From contig NZ_CP041185.1 in NCBI RefSeq assembly GCF_006517255.1, positions 1,612,001 to 1,676,000 on the forward strand: DNA of 64,000 nt. Direction: 5' to 3'. Made by a program: the position numbers and the translations under genes. This document shows positions 51,050 through 60,755 of the stretch, in pieces; the first letter of the stretch is position 1; every line of letters begins with the position of its first letter. Below the pieces are notes generated by a model. The model worked only from the letters and a program-made list of their open reading frames with translations. It ran no database searches and was not told the DNA's origin. This DNA comes from Janthinobacterium tructae. GTDB taxonomy: Bacteria > Pseudomonadota > Gammaproteobacteria > Burkholderiales > Burkholderiaceae_D.

Positions 51050-51631
51050 ATGCACAGCGTCGTAGCTTCGGTTTTACTTATTATTGGTCTTACTTCTACA
51101 GGAACCGCCCTCTGGAATGGACAGTTAATCGCAGCACTTGCAATTGCTCTGGCAACCGCATATGCCGTTCTTGCTTGGTATTCAGGCATCATTGACTCCC
51201 TGACGAACCCGATCTTCCAACTAGCAGGCGCAGTCGTCATTCTTCCCATTGGACTGGTAGCAATTCTAAACAACAATAGGGCTCTTAATGTGAATCTTCA
51301 GGTCGCATATAGTGCCGTTCTTTATGATCTTGGCACGATGGAATTGCACTGCGATGTCAGGTCAGCAGAGCTTCGAAAACTACAGGAATTCGGAGTGATG
51401 GCTTGTGCAATGCAAGGCAATTCAGACCAGTTAGGTGTCCTGAATGAGCTGAGCAAAGGAATCCATTTCGGGCCAACGCTCACAGTGCTGGACAGCGGCG
51501 CTGCACTGCTAGACAGCGAAAAGCCAAACTACTGTGCCAAAACCTTCAAAGCAGCTGAAAACCTATGCCCAACAGCATTTATGTCCTTGAAAAAATCATA
51601 TCGCAGCGCGCTACTTGAAGCAGCACAGTAA
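51050..51631 (+). CDS. Membrane protein of unknown function
   Basis: 193 aa. Three hydrophobic segments in the first 75 residues (SVVASVLLIIGLTSTG; QLIAALAIALATAYAVLAWYSG; IFQLAGAVVILPIGLVAIL) and a soluble C-terminal part with four cysteines. No family recognised. Lies 74 bp after the repressor gene and ends before the terminator at 51775; possibly co-transcribed with the repressor. Confidence 0.55.
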   Translation: MHSVVASVLLIIGLTSTGTALWNGQLIAALAIALATAYAVLAWYSGIIDSLTNPIFQLAGAVVILPIGLVAILNNNRALNVNLQVAYSAVLYDLGTMELHCDVRSAELRKLQEFGVMACAMQGNSDQLGVLNELSKGIHFGPTLTVLDSGAALLDSEKPNYCAKTFKAAENLCPTAFMSLKKSYRSALLEAAQ

Positions 51632-51774
51632 TCATCTATCCTCCATGAGGCAAGCCCTTCGGTCCTTTGATTTAAAACACCTATGGGAGATCAAATTCTG
51701 GTACACAAATGAACACGGCATCGATCTACAGTGTGATGGCAATGTGCGTTGCTCCGCAGACGCTTAATACCACT

Positions 51775-51808
51775 CCCCGGTGGCGGAAAGACGCCCCCGG
51801 GGATTTTT
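51775..51808 (+). terminator. Rho-independent terminator
   Basis: CCCCGG / CCGGGG outer stem with an inner GGCG-GAAAGA-CGCC helix, followed by ATTTTT. Lies between the plus-strand repressor region and the minus-strand DUF932 gene. Confidence 0.7.
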
Positions 51809-51827
51809 CAACCATGCCGCGATCAAA

Positions 51828-52889
51828 TTAGGCAGCTTCGACGATCTGTTGCCATTCCTTGCCCGACAACTCCAACATCTTTCCACCGATCTCCTCGAAC
51901 TCAGTGGCACGATCATAGTCATCCACTTCCTGCGAGTAGCCTGTCACCGCATTAAGCAAGCCGTAGCCGTTCAGCTGCTGTTCCGAAATCAGATGGCGTA
52001 GCACGCCTGCACGTTCCGTCTCGTTCAATACGAAGCGATTCGCCAACACCTCCACAGATTTCACCGGATCGCCCGTCAATGCGATGCCCATGGTTTTGCG
52101 CATTTTTTCCGATATGAGTTGAAAGGTTGTCTCCGACACCGCAGTCTGCACCATGTCCCGCGCTTTCAAAAAGATCGCGCGATCTTCGGCCTCGACTGTG
52201 TCATCTTGCAGAATAACGTCATCGCCACACTCCAGCAAACGCCCAGCATGGTTTTTCCGCATCGAGCGCTCACAAGCGATGAGCCCATTGCTGCATTTCA
52301 GCCGAAAAATCAACGGTTCGACCCGCAGCCGTCCCACGCCGATCTCCGAGTTGCTGACCACGACGCCTGCCTGCAGTACGTCACCGGGTGCAACCTCATG
52401 CGTCACCTCGGCACTGACCACCTTTAAATACATCTTGGTTTCGGTCAGCTCCACCGACTCAAATCGGGCGCCGGGCAGTTTGAGCAAGATCGGCAAAATA
52501 CTTTGGGCCAGATCGATGTTGTCAAGCCGACGGAAGCGCGACGACAAAAAGGCCCTGGCCCGTCCCGCCAAGGTCCGCACCATATAGCTATCGGTGGCAT
52601 TGATTCTGAACCACGCATTGATGTTTTCATCGAGCAGTTCGGTATCAAACGAACGCATGCGCTTAAAATACAGCAACGGTATATCCAGTTTCTTTGCCAG
52701 CTGCCCACAGGCAAAATCGTTCATCAGGTAGCGCTTTTTGCCATAGGGTTCGTCAATGACGAGATTGCACTGCCCTGCTGCTGTCGTCTCGCTCACCAGC
52801 TTCGTCGCCGGCACGATCATGTCCTTCTTGAGCGCCGCCTGCCGCTCAAGTTCGACGACGAGTTGTTCCAAAGGACGTCCTGTTTTCAT
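51828..52889 (-). CDS. DUF932 protein (phage/plasmid-like)
   Basis: 353 aa from ATG 52889 with GGAGGTTGTG upstream; the longer frame to 53015 is not supported. The core DUF932 pattern is visible: RYLMNDFACGQLAKKLDIPLLYFKRM, MVRTLAGRARAFLSSRFRRLDNIDLA, GVVVSNSEIGVGRLRVEPLIFRLKCSNGLI. The family is common on ICEs, plasmids and phages; its biochemical function is unknown. It heads a minus-strand group (DUF932, primase, two unknowns) probably serving element replication or establishment. Confidence 0.82.
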   Translation of the reverse strand: MKTGRPLEQLVVELERQAALKKDMIVPATKLVSETTAAGQCNLVIDEPYGKKRYLMNDFACGQLAKKLDIPLLYFKRMRSFDTELLDENINAWFRINATDSYMVRTLAGRARAFLSSRFRRLDNIDLAQSILPILLKLPGARFESVELTETKMYLKVVSAEVTHEVAPGDVLQAGVVVSNSEIGVGRLRVEPLIFRLKCSNGLIACERSMRKNHAGRLLECGDDVILQDDTVEAEDRAIFLKARDMVQTAVSETTFQLISEKMRKTMGIALTGDPVKSVEVLANRFVLNETERAGVLRHLISEQQLNGYGLLNAVTGYSQEVDDYDRATEFEEIGGKMLELSGKEWQQIVEAA

Positions 52890-53055
52890 CACAACCTCCA
52901 TGAAAAAAGCGGGCGATGCAACTCCCTGGAGGGAGCGCATCCCCCGCAGGGTCAAGCACGCGGAACTCACTGAGTTCCACGTGGGCGCACTATTGCGCCA
53001 ACATGCGGCGACCAAACGGCCGCCGCGCCAAATTCACTGCTTTGCTCTCAGCACC

Positions 53056-54078
53056 TCACGCCGCATGACACGTGCGGTGTGAAATCGTCAGTAGCACCTC
53101 TGCCCAATCGGCGCCCGCCGACTTCGGCACAAACACCTCAGCTGATTTCCCTGCCTGTCCTGCATGGGATTTCAAGTAGCGTCGGGCAAGGCTATAGGCC
53201 GCAGCCTGCCCATCAAAAAATGCATGCGCGTCGTTGTCGGCGTAAATTCGTAGGCGTTTGACTGTTTCCGGGATCCACAGCTTTTCCAGGTTTCCAGCAC
53301 TCATCCCCGCCCACACCGGCTGATGCGAACGCTTCATCACTGCCAGCGCCGTTTCGATGCCTTCACACACAGCCAATTCGTCCGTGGATGGCGCCAGACG
53401 AATTGCTGCACCGCCTATCCCAGCACACAGCAGCTTCTTGACCGCGCATTCGCTGGCCTTCTCGCCATTGCTCAAGTAAGTCCGATGCAACGATACCGTG
53501 CGCCCGCTCTTGTCCTGCACGCAGGCCACCATGGCAGGGTAGCGTCGAACCACAACGGCTTGACCAGTGAGAAAATTGCGCTCGTAGTATCCCAATGCTG
53601 GATGCATGCGCAGCGTCGATGGATATCGCTCCAGGTTAACGCCACGTTTCCGCAGATACCTGTCGACCTCATCCCCCGGCGCAACGGGCACCGTTTCAGC
53701 CAGAATTTTCCGAATCAGGCCGTCACGTTCCAGGGGTGAATCCAGAGGAAGCGAGAGCGGCGCCCTCGGGGCGTTTCCACCAAGGTAGCCATCTACCCTA
53801 CTCAGCGCATCAACCGCATTCAGTCCTAGGCAGCCCATCAACAACTTAAATCCGCCACCGGCGCCGCAGCCACGGCAAATATAATTACCGTGGCCAAACT
53901 TGTCCGTGTATTGAAACCGGTCAGTGCCGCCGCAATCACCCAATGGGCACGGCTGATTGCGTTGGTTGAGCACTTTCGCATCCACGCCCAGCGCCAGCAG
54001 GATTTCCGTCCATCGTCCAAACGCGCGCTGCTTAACCTGCTGAAAATGCGCGTTGAATTCTTCCCTATTTTTGCTCAT
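53056..54078 (-). CDS. Zinc-finger/TOPRIM DNA primase
   Basis: 340 aa. N-terminal primase-helicase-type zinc ribbon: C44-x4-C49 (CPLGDCGGTDRF) and C68-x2-C71 (CRGCGAGGGF). The C-terminal TOPRIM-like domain has E239 in AVCEGIETALAV and D281-x-D283 in LRIYADNDAH. No helicase motor follows, so it is a stand-alone primase, as in many plasmid and ICE proteins. Likely primes the transferred strand in the recipient or replication of the excised circle. Confidence 0.85.
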   Translation of the reverse strand: MSKNREEFNAHFQQVKQRAFGRWTEILLALGVDAKVLNQRNQPCPLGDCGGTDRFQYTDKFGHGNYICRGCGAGGGFKLLMGCLGLNAVDALSRVDGYLGGNAPRAPLSLPLDSPLERDGLIRKILAETVPVAPGDEVDRYLRKRGVNLERYPSTLRMHPALGYYERNFLTGQAVVVRRYPAMVACVQDKSGRTVSLHRTYLSNGEKASECAVKKLLCAGIGGAAIRLAPSTDELAVCEGIETALAVMKRSHQPVWAGMSAGNLEKLWIPETVKRLRIYADNDAHAFFDGQAAAYSLARRYLKSHAGQAGKSAEVFVPKSAGADWAEVLLTISHRTCHAA

Positions 54079-54093
54079 GTTGACCTCCCCATC

Positions 54094-54429
54094 TCAGCCC
54101 CCGAGCAAATTGCCTCGGTTCGGGCACGCCACACGGAGTGTCAACAGCCACCCGTGCTCTATGGCAAGGCCAACTCGCCCCGACAGCAGTTCGTTTAACG
54201 TGAGAAATATCGTTCTTCTCTCCGGCCGGCCACGCTGTGGATCGACCTGAAAACCGCCAGGCACAAAGGACAAGCGTATCGACCGCAGTTCTTGTCCGAG
54301 ATAGAAAACACGACCTGGCTGCCCCACAACGATCTCGCTTTCCTTGATTCTGAATGTCAGCTCGTCGATATCTTGCACCTGACAAAAGCGAACGGAAGGA
54401 AATGTAGCGGCAATGGTGGCGTCACGCAT
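54094..54429 (-). CDS. Hypothetical protein
   Basis: 111 aa from ATG 54429 with GGAGGGTGCC; overlaps the upstream gene's end by 8 bp. Beta-rich (LTFRIKESEIVVGQPGRVFYLGQELRSIRLSFVPGG). No family recognised. Fixed in the same transcript as the primase. Confidence 0.5.
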   Translation of the reverse strand: MRDATIAATFPSVRFCQVQDIDELTFRIKESEIVVGQPGRVFYLGQELRSIRLSFVPGGFQVDPQRGRPERRTIFLTLNELLSGRVGLAIEHGWLLTLRVACPNRGNLLGG

Positions 54430-55042
54430 GGCACCCTCCCTTCCTGCCAACCTGGCGTCCATCCTTACCGCCATAGCCACTCAAATATTCCTCATCGTCC
54501 TCTGCAATCATCGATGAAAAAAGATCGGATTGATGGAGCTTGATCTGCTCATTCATCCACTGCGGATTTTTGAACAAATTGTCGGAAATCCAGTCTGGCT
54601 TTGTCAGTACCGCCTGGCGGACCCACGCAGGGTAGTCGTGCAGCGCGCTCATAAACCAGTGGCACAACTGGGAACCAATCCAATCGCGCACTTCCTGCGC
54701 ATCGATGGCGCCGATAAATGGTAGCTGCGACAACGGACTGCCACTCACCACCTTCATGCAATTGACGAAGGAAAACGGCTGCGTATCGCGAACCGGATCC
54801 GTGAACACCCAGCGAACCAGTTCAAACTTCTCATCCAGCGGCGCGCGCGGGTCGCTGAGCAAACTTACTTTGCGTAATAGCCACCAGTGCAATGCCACCA
54901 ACTCTTCTTCTGAAAATTCAATCACATCGTCGTTGCTTTCGCACGCCGATATCTTGCTCACAGGTGCCCGTAACACGTCCGTATGGGAAGGTGTGGTCCT
55001 ACCCTGAAGGACGCGACAATGGTTGATCTGAGATCTGCTCAT
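54422..55042 (-). CDS. Hypothetical protein
   Basis: 206 aa from ATG 55042 with GCGAGGC upstream. Helical, Trp-rich (LVALHWWLLRKV, VRDWIGSQLCHWFMSAL, YPAWVRQAVL), ending in a Gly/Lys-rich tail. No family recognised. Its stop overlaps the following gene's start. Confidence 0.5.
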   Translation of the reverse strand: MSRSQINHCRVLQGRTTPSHTDVLRAPVSKISACESNDDVIEFSEEELVALHWWLLRKVSLLSDPRAPLDEKFELVRWVFTDPVRDTQPFSFVNCMKVVSGSPLSQLPFIGAIDAQEVRDWIGSQLCHWFMSALHDYPAWVRQAVLTKPDWISDNLFKNPQWMNEQIKLHQSDLFSSMIAEDDEEYLSGYGGKDGRQVGRKGGCHA

Positions 55043-55188
55043 GATTGCCTCGCATAAGAAAGAGAGACGAGGCGGCTCCCTCCCGGGATGCATCGTCCCA
55101 AGGGGGAAATAAATCATCCGGTTGCTGCGACACACCGGAACTTCAATTGACTGGCTTGATACTGTCGGCTGATGCCGTTTCGGCGGGG

Positions 55189-55377
55189 ATGCCAGCTACC
55201 GTCCTGAAAACGCATGCAAAGTGCTTTGACGTGACTGCGCGGCACGCATGGCACGTCAAAAACACTCTCGTTATTCAGGAACACGGACGTCACGCCTGGA
55301 AACAGGAGACGGTCCAATCGGTGCTGCAGCGCGCGCTGGGCGCAATTGATAAGGCTTGCCGGACAATGCAGGGCTAG
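55189..55377 (+). CDS. Possible small protein
   Basis: 62 aa from ATG 55189 with GGCGGGG upstream. Helical C-terminus (QETVQSVLQRALGAIDKACRTMQG). It is weakly supported; coding status depends on conservation. The surrounding 55043-55631 interval otherwise shows no gene. Confidence 0.3.
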   Translation: MPATVLKTHAKCFDVTARHAWHVKNTLVIQEHGRHAWKQETVQSVLQRALGAIDKACRTMQG

Positions 55378-55631
55378 CTACTGCGATGATTCTGACTTTA
55401 GGCCGCCCTCCCCTGCCTGTCAACACAGGTTCGACGAAAAATGCTACCGGCAAATCCACCGGCAGTAGGAACACGCAGTTGCGTGCGCATCGATATGTGT
55501 ATCGACGTGCCCGAATGGCGAACGCAGTACCCGCAAATACGCTTCCAAAGCTCCGCGCATTCCTCTTGAATCAACAGGATGGTGAGTACACCATGTTATG
55601 TAGCCCAATGGGCATTTTTGAGGATATCACC

Positions 55632-56417
55632 ATGAACTACCCAGCTCCCACCCATTTGATCGTCACGCGTGATCACGGCGAAACCAACAGGAAGTTGCTG
55701 GCCAAGGAGGCCGCCGCCGATCTGACGCGCGTCGAATCAGCGAGCCGCAAGGTCAATATCACGCTCGCCAGTCCGGAAGGCAAGCGTTTGTACTTGCGCT
55801 GCTTCTACGTATCACAAGCGAATTTCCATTTTATTTCCGTCTTTGCCAGGATGAAATTACCAGCCGAGGATGTCGACAAAGTGGAGCAGGAATTGCGCAC
55901 CATGCTAGACGCGCGCATAGCCCTCGCCAACCAGCGTATCGTCGCTTTCGAGAAACTGTGCCATCAACATGGCATCACCGAATTGGCCAGCTACGACATC
56001 GAACCTCTCGCCATCGAAGCGAAAGTGTTTTCCATGTTCGGCCGGCGTTTACTTGAGTTGATCAGCAAAGTCGACCAGCTTATGCCCATGCTCGAAACCT
56101 TATGCATTGACGAGGCGCTCTCGACAAGCCAACTGATCACCGAAAAATCGCACGTCAAGAAAACCGTACGGGCAGTGACCGCTACCACGCGCGCGCTATC
56201 GCTCGGCCTGCTCAAACGCATCAATGCACTGCCCGCAACCGAGCGCAAGCCCACCGCACCGAGCAGCCTCCCCTCCCAGGGCGATGATTCAGCCGTTTCT
56301 CCAGCGTTCACCGGAGTGACTCAACGAGCAGACCATCCGGCACCAAATCCGGCCCCTGAGCGCATTTTAAGCATTCCATCCACCCCACTTAGCGAAGAGG
56401 TGCAGACAAGTCCCTGA
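55632..56417 (+). CDS. AcaB/DUF1845-like protein, possible transcriptional regulator
   Basis: 261 aa from ATG 55632 with GAGGATATCACC upstream; a start at 55356 is less likely. The middle reads GKRLYLRCFYVSQ, then VFSMFGRRLLELISKVDQLMPMLETLCI and SHVKKTVRAVTATTRALSLGL, a pattern I associate with the AcaB (DUF1845) family of IncC plasmids, ICEs and related elements. In IncC, AcaB and AcaCD activate each other. Proline-rich C-terminal tail. Presence together with the FlhDC-like pair supports the idea, but family assignment is moderate. Confidence 0.45.
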   Translation: MNYPAPTHLIVTRDHGETNRKLLAKEAAADLTRVESASRKVNITLASPEGKRLYLRCFYVSQANFHFISVFARMKLPAEDVDKVEQELRTMLDARIALANQRIVAFEKLCHQHGITELASYDIEPLAIEAKVFSMFGRRLLELISKVDQLMPMLETLCIDEALSTSQLITEKSHVKKTVRAVTATTRALSLGLLKRINALPATERKPTAPSSLPSQGDDSAVSPAFTGVTQRADHPAPNPAPERILSIPSTPLSEEVQTSP

Positions 56418-56495
56418 CGACCCTTACAAGCCTTCCTACCCGCATCCCGGATAGGAAGACTTTCAACCCACCAACCATCCGGCACGGAGGAAGCC

Positions 56496-57089
56496 ATGTG
56501 CCTTAAAATGTTACTCTGCAGTGAAGCGCCGGCGGCACGGGCATGGTGCTTAGCAGCGATGGAAACCGCGTTTGGTCCGTCCTATCGGCTGGAGCCAAGG
56601 GGCGGCGGCATTTCGCCCCTGGGCATGCCGCAAGGACAAAGCGGCATAGCAACCATAGTCATCGAGCAGGTATCCGGGTTCGTTCCGCATGATGTCCGGC
56701 GCCTGATCGAATGGTGCCATGCACACGACAAGGTGGTGTTGGCATGTGGAGTTTTAACGGAGGACGAGCGGGAATCCTACGGGCTGAGCCATAGCATCGA
56801 GCTGGACATCATTGCCGCACATGCACCGCTCTGTATTCAGTGGACTTCCTGCGCCGGCACGCTCCACCTTTTCGAAGAGATGTTCGTGCCAACGCTTAAG
56901 GCGGTTCAACGCACCGCCCATCTCTATTGTTCCGGACTACGATGCCAGCAGCATCGCATTAGCGCGGTAACAGGCGCTCGACGAACATCGGCACCTCACA
57001 AGGGGCCAGAGCGGAGGAAAAGTCCCATAGGCCATTCGCACGCCAACTCTCACCCACATGATCACTGCCAATCGGCCCCACGCCACTGA
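56496..57089 (+). CDS. Hypothetical protein
   Basis: 197 aa, GGAGGAAGCC before ATG 56496. First 150 aa look globular (VVLACGVLTEDERESYGLSHSIELDIIAAHAP), with several cysteines. The tail is His/Ser/Pro-rich. No family recognised. Confidence 0.5.
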   Translation: MCLKMLLCSEAPAARAWCLAAMETAFGPSYRLEPRGGGISPLGMPQGQSGIATIVIEQVSGFVPHDVRRLIEWCHAHDKVVLACGVLTEDERESYGLSHSIELDIIAAHAPLCIQWTSCAGTLHLFEEMFVPTLKAVQRTAHLYCSGLRCQQHRISAVTGARRTSAPHKGPERRKSPIGHSHANSHPHDHCQSAPRH

Positions 57090-57446
57090 CGGCCGCCGCT
57101 ACAGCATCCGTCAATTGCCGTGAAATACCACCTAAATATGCCGCTTTTCAACTTGATGCCCACGATCAGCGCAGCCACCATGGCTCAGGATCATCCGTCA
57201 TCGGTCATGCAGACAGCTCATCATGAAATACATCTCCCCTTCGAACCATTGGCCGTCTGCCACCATGATGGATCCTGCAGTTGGCCAGCGGGCATTAACC
57301 GAGGGGCACGCCGATCACCATATGAATTACCCGATGGATCGCGCGCGCATTACATTTGATACGACGCTGCTGGCATCGGATACTAGGCTCAGGAATTCAA
57401 AATATCGTGCAGCGCTGGCGCGGCACACCGGACGATGGAGGCTCAG

Positions 57447-57653
57447 ATGGAACATCCCGTGACGTGGGTAAAAATCAGCAAATACGCCGAACTCACCGGC
57501 GATACGGCAGCAGCCGTGCACGCCAGACGGCGTGCCGGAAAGTGGTGCGACGGCATACAATGCAAGGTGGTCGATGAAATGCTTTGGGTCAATCTCGCTG
57601 CCGCTGAAAAATGGGTGGAAACATGGGGGCAAAGAACAGCGGTACGGGCATAG
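57447..57653 (+). CDS. Excisionase-like DNA-binding protein
   Basis: 68 aa from ATG 57447 with GGAGG 5-6 bp upstream. Winged-helix excisionase pattern: WVKISKYAELTGDTAAAVHARRRAGKW followed by LWVNLAAAEKWVE. Its 3' end overlaps the integrase start by 43 bp, the usual xis-int arrangement; it would bias the integrase towards excision. Confidence 0.75.
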   Translation: MEHPVTWVKISKYAELTGDTAAAVHARRRAGKWCDGIQCKVVDEMLWVNLAAAEKWVETWGQRTAVRA

Positions 57654-58864
57654 AACTGCGCAAGGGAGCACGCTCGGAAACGATACGCATCGTGTTCCAG
57701 TACCAGGGGAAACGCTGCCGCGAACCACTGAAGCTGGAACATACGCGCAACAACATCGCCTTTGCCAGGCGCTTGCAAGGTGCCGTGGTCAATGCCATCG
57801 AACGCGGTACTTTTGTCTACGAGCAATTCTTTCCCGATTCGCTCACCATCCGGCGCCAAAAGCAGGCACAGGCCGACGCGCAGGCTGCAGCTGCCGCGAA
57901 GGTGCGTCCGCCAGTGCTCATGGGCGACCTGTTGCGCGACTACCTGCAGATCGCAAAGCGAAACCTGGAATTGTCGACCTACAACTGCTACCAGCAGGTG
58001 GCGAAGAACCATCTGCTTCCCCAATGGGAGGACAAACCGGCCGCCGAACTGACCACGCGCGACCTGCGCAAGTGGATCATGAGCCTGAACGGCAAGAGCA
58101 AGACCATCCAGCTAATCCTCACCCCGATGCGCAACGCCATCGAGCTGGGCGTGACCGAAGGCGACCTGGAGTCGAATCCCTTCGACAGCATCAAGCTGGG
58201 CAAGCTGCTGCCGCGCGACCAGCGCGTCAGCAAGTTCAAGGCCGACCCATTCAATATCGATGAGATGGAACTCATCCTGAAAGCGTGCGAGCGCGATGAA
58301 GAGCGCAACATGCTGCAGTTTGCCTTCTGCACCGGCATGCGCCCATCCGAATACATCGCGCTGCAATGGGCGGCCGTAGACGAGCCGCACCACCAGGTCA
58401 GCGTGGCCGGCGCATTCGTCGACGGAGAAATGAAGGATCGTGCCAAGACGCTGAGCGGCTTGCGCACGATCGACATGCGCTGCGGCGCACTTGACGCGCT
58501 GCAGGCACAGCGTGCCCTAACGGGCGCTGGCGGCGGGACGGTATTCCTGCACCCGCGCAGCGGAAAGCCGTGGCAGGGAGACAAGCCCATCTACAACTGC
58601 TGGAAACGCATCATCAAGGCCAGCGGTGTGCGCTTCCGCAATCCCTACCAGACGCGCCACACTTTCGCCTCCAACCTGCTCATGCTCGGCGCGCTGCCGC
58701 TGTACGTCGCTACGCAAATGGGCCATGCAGACACGACCATGATCGTGCGTACCTATGGCAAATGGATAGCCGCGGGGCTCGACCATGGACGCAGGGAACG
58801 GCTGCTGCGCCTGTATGCACAGACGAACCCGCTGCGGGCAGATGAATTCCCGAAATACAATTAA
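57611..58864 (+). CDS. int: Tyrosine recombinase (ICE integrase)
   Basis: 417 aa (start 57611, or ATG 57623). N-terminal arm-binding domain of the DUF3596-like type (GIELRKGARSETIRIVFQYQGKRCREPL), core-binding domain about 100-200, catalytic domain after 210. R244 in CTGMRPSEY, R349 in PYQTRHTFA (Tyr in the box-II His position, as in relatives), H372 in MGHADTTM and nucleophile Y382 in RTYGKW. Catalytically complete. Reads towards the tRNA-Val, which is 3.6 kb away. Confidence 0.9.
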   Translation: MGGNMGAKNSGTGIELRKGARSETIRIVFQYQGKRCREPLKLEHTRNNIAFARRLQGAVVNAIERGTFVYEQFFPDSLTIRRQKQAQADAQAAAAAKVRPPVLMGDLLRDYLQIAKRNLELSTYNCYQQVAKNHLLPQWEDKPAAELTTRDLRKWIMSLNGKSKTIQLILTPMRNAIELGVTEGDLESNPFDSIKLGKLLPRDQRVSKFKADPFNIDEMELILKACERDEERNMLQFAFCTGMRPSEYIALQWAAVDEPHHQVSVAGAFVDGEMKDRAKTLSGLRTIDMRCGALDALQAQRALTGAGGGTVFLHPRSGKPWQGDKPIYNCWKRIIKASGVRFRNPYQTRHTFASNLLMLGALPLYVATQMGHADTTMIVRTYGKWIAAGLDHGRRERLLRLYAQTNPLRADEFPKYN

Positions 58865-59020
58865 AAATACCCAACAGACCCTCCCGCCGTATGGCCGCTA
58901 TCGCCCCATTGCAGACGTAGTAACCGTTCAAAAGCTGAGATCCAACGGTGAAAATAACCGGCTGCCGGAGCCCGCAGAGCGGAGGAAACCATTCAAAATA
59001 ACTGGCTGCTGGAACGTGGG

Positions 59021-59494
59021 TTACGCCTTGTATTCACTCCACTCTCCGTTGTCTTGGTTCGCTGCCTGCTCGGCGGCATGCCAGCGACCAAATTCTTCTT
59101 TGCCGCCTTCGCTCCAGTGAAGGCGAATGGCACGAATGTCTTTGGTCGACCTGAGGGCGTTACGACCACACGAAGAGCCCGGGTAGTACTCCCTGAAACC
59201 CCTCGCAAATACGACCTCTAGAATCCAATGAGCTTGATTGCCTCCGTACCAATGGAGTATGAACCGGCGATTGCCACCGCCGACCACCTTGGCGCCACAA
59301 ATTTCGTGGGTATGTTCGGAGAGGCACTTGTCGTTATTTAGCTCAATGTCGTTCCACTGTTTCACATACCGCTGATACATGCGGTAGACGGCCTCTTTCT
59401 CTTCGTGTTCAGTGAGGACGGTCGCCGTCGTCGTGGTGGTCCAGCGCTTTCCCTCCGATGGGCGGGGGCCAATCCAGTATGTCGGTTTTGCCAT
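59021..59494 (-). CDS. Hypothetical protein
   Basis: 157 aa, cytoplasmic, with a Trp-rich composition and three cysteines (DKCLSEHTHEICGAK, GSSCGR). No family recognised. First gene beyond the integrase. Confidence 0.5.
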   Translation of the reverse strand: MAKPTYWIGPRPSEGKRWTTTTTATVLTEHEEKEAVYRMYQRYVKQWNDIELNNDKCLSEHTHEICGAKVVGGGNRRFILHWYGGNQAHWILEVVFARGFREYYPGSSCGRNALRSTKDIRAIRLHWSEGGKEEFGRWHAAEQAANQDNGEWSEYKA

Positions 59495-59660
59495 GTTGCC
59501 TCCAATAAGTTAGGCTAATTTCCGCGCCAACAAGGCCTAATGTAGGGCTGTGCGGCTGGTCGCCAGCGGATTAAATGCTTACCTGCGGTGCGCACCGGCC
59601 AGTCCGAACGAGCAACGAGTTGACCGGTCGCATGGCCGCTCATGGCCGATCTCGGCCGAA

Positions 59661-59906
59661 TTAGCGGCGTAACTCTAGAACTACATCTTCAGGTCGAAAC
59701 GCAACTAGCCATTGTGTAATACCGTCGGCATCACTGCATTCCAACTCGTAACCCGGAGTTGATGAGTAAACTTCAATGATGGTTGCTACATCACCGACTG
59801 CAGGCTGGCGAAGATTGGACTCATCAGAAAATGAGGCCTTTTGCACGTTGAATGCAACAATCTTAACTACATCGTATTGCATAAATTTCATAATGGAATC
59901 CATCAT
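59661..59906 (-). CDS. DUF4926-like small protein
   Basis: 81 aa from ATG 59906. The pattern YDVVKIV, QPAVGDVATIIEVYSSTPGYELECSDADG and the final FRPEDVVLEL fits DUF4926, a small beta-barrel family often found beside toxin-antitoxin or polymorphic toxin genes. No partner toxin seen here. Confidence 0.6.
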   Translation of the reverse strand: MMDSIMKFMQYDVVKIVAFNVQKASFSDESNLRQPAVGDVATIIEVYSSTPGYELECSDADGITQWLVAFRPEDVVLELRR

Positions 59907-60035
59907 TGAACGGCTGCTCTTGGCCGAAAGCTGCTTGTCGGCGTCGCCAATGGCCGCGTCCAAATGGTCAATCGGAAGCTGGCAGGTGACGATGGGAGAG
60001 CGGCTACCGTGGCTCTAGCGGCTGTCAGAACTACG

Positions 60036-60755
60036 TCAACGAGGTAAATCACGGATCGGGGAGACGCTATCCCCGAATAGCACACGCCGCCGGCGAAACG
60101 GTGCGCCCTGGATGCATTCCGGTCTACTGATCCGGTCCATTCGAAAATGACGGAAGTCCTCGCGCGCAGGATCCCAGGCCACTAAATACCAGAGCGGTGG
60201 CAAGATGAGCATGGCTTGCGGTTCAACAACTCGATTGGTTACGCCCCCTTTTGCGTCACTATATTGGAAACCTAGGTGCAGCCGCTGGAGAAAAGCTTGC
60301 TCGAATGCGGGCAGCAAGGTAGGCTCCATCACTTCCATATCTGATATATCCACCAGTGGTGAAAGCTGCCCGACATACAGGCAGTCCAGAAACCGGCGCA
60401 GGTCGTGCACCTTGTCGGGCGGCAGGGCCTGCTCAATCTTGGCCAGCCCGGCATCTGCAAGACCTGAAAACGGTATATTCATGGCTGCCCGCATTGATGC
60501 AACGCTGACAAGCAGCGCAAAGACCTCGGCGACGGAGAGACGCGGCGTGGTCTGAACCGATTGCAGATTAAGTTGCAGCCCACCGCCGCGACCCGGTTCG
60601 GAATAAATGACAAAGCCCTCATCGCGCAGCGCGCTGATGTCACGCAACACCGTCCGCCTGGATACGCCAATCTCCTCCGCCAGTGCTCCGACTGTCGAAG
60701 TGCTGTTGCGGCGAAGGCTGCGTACGATGGCGTCATGTCGAAGGCGAAGATTCAT
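60036..60755 (-). CDS. HTH/WYL-domain transcriptional regulator (YafY type)
   Basis: 239 aa. N-terminal winged helix (STVGALAEEIGVSRRTVLRDISALRDEGFVIYSEPGRGGG) and the C-terminal WYL domain (VVEPQAMLILPPLWYLVAWDPAREDFRHFRMDRI). Divergent from the hydrolase gene with a 175-bp gap, so it most likely controls that gene and itself. Confidence 0.85.
   Translation of the reverse strand: MNLRLRHDAIVRSLRRNSTSTVGALAEEIGVSRRTVLRDISALRDEGFVIYSEPGRGGGLQLNLQSVQTTPRLSVAEVFALLVSVASMRAAMNIPFSGLADAGLAKIEQALPPDKVHDLRRFLDCLYVGQLSPLVDISDMEVMEPTLLPAFEQAFLQRLHLGFQYSDAKGGVTNRVVEPQAMLILPPLWYLVAWDPAREDFRHFRMDRISRPECIQGAPFRRRRVLFGDSVSPIRDLPR

Noticed and set aside
57090..57446. Small ORFs between 57120 and 57462
   Set aside because: Overlapping short frames on both strands with His/Met-rich random-looking sequence; treated as noncoding leader of xis-int.
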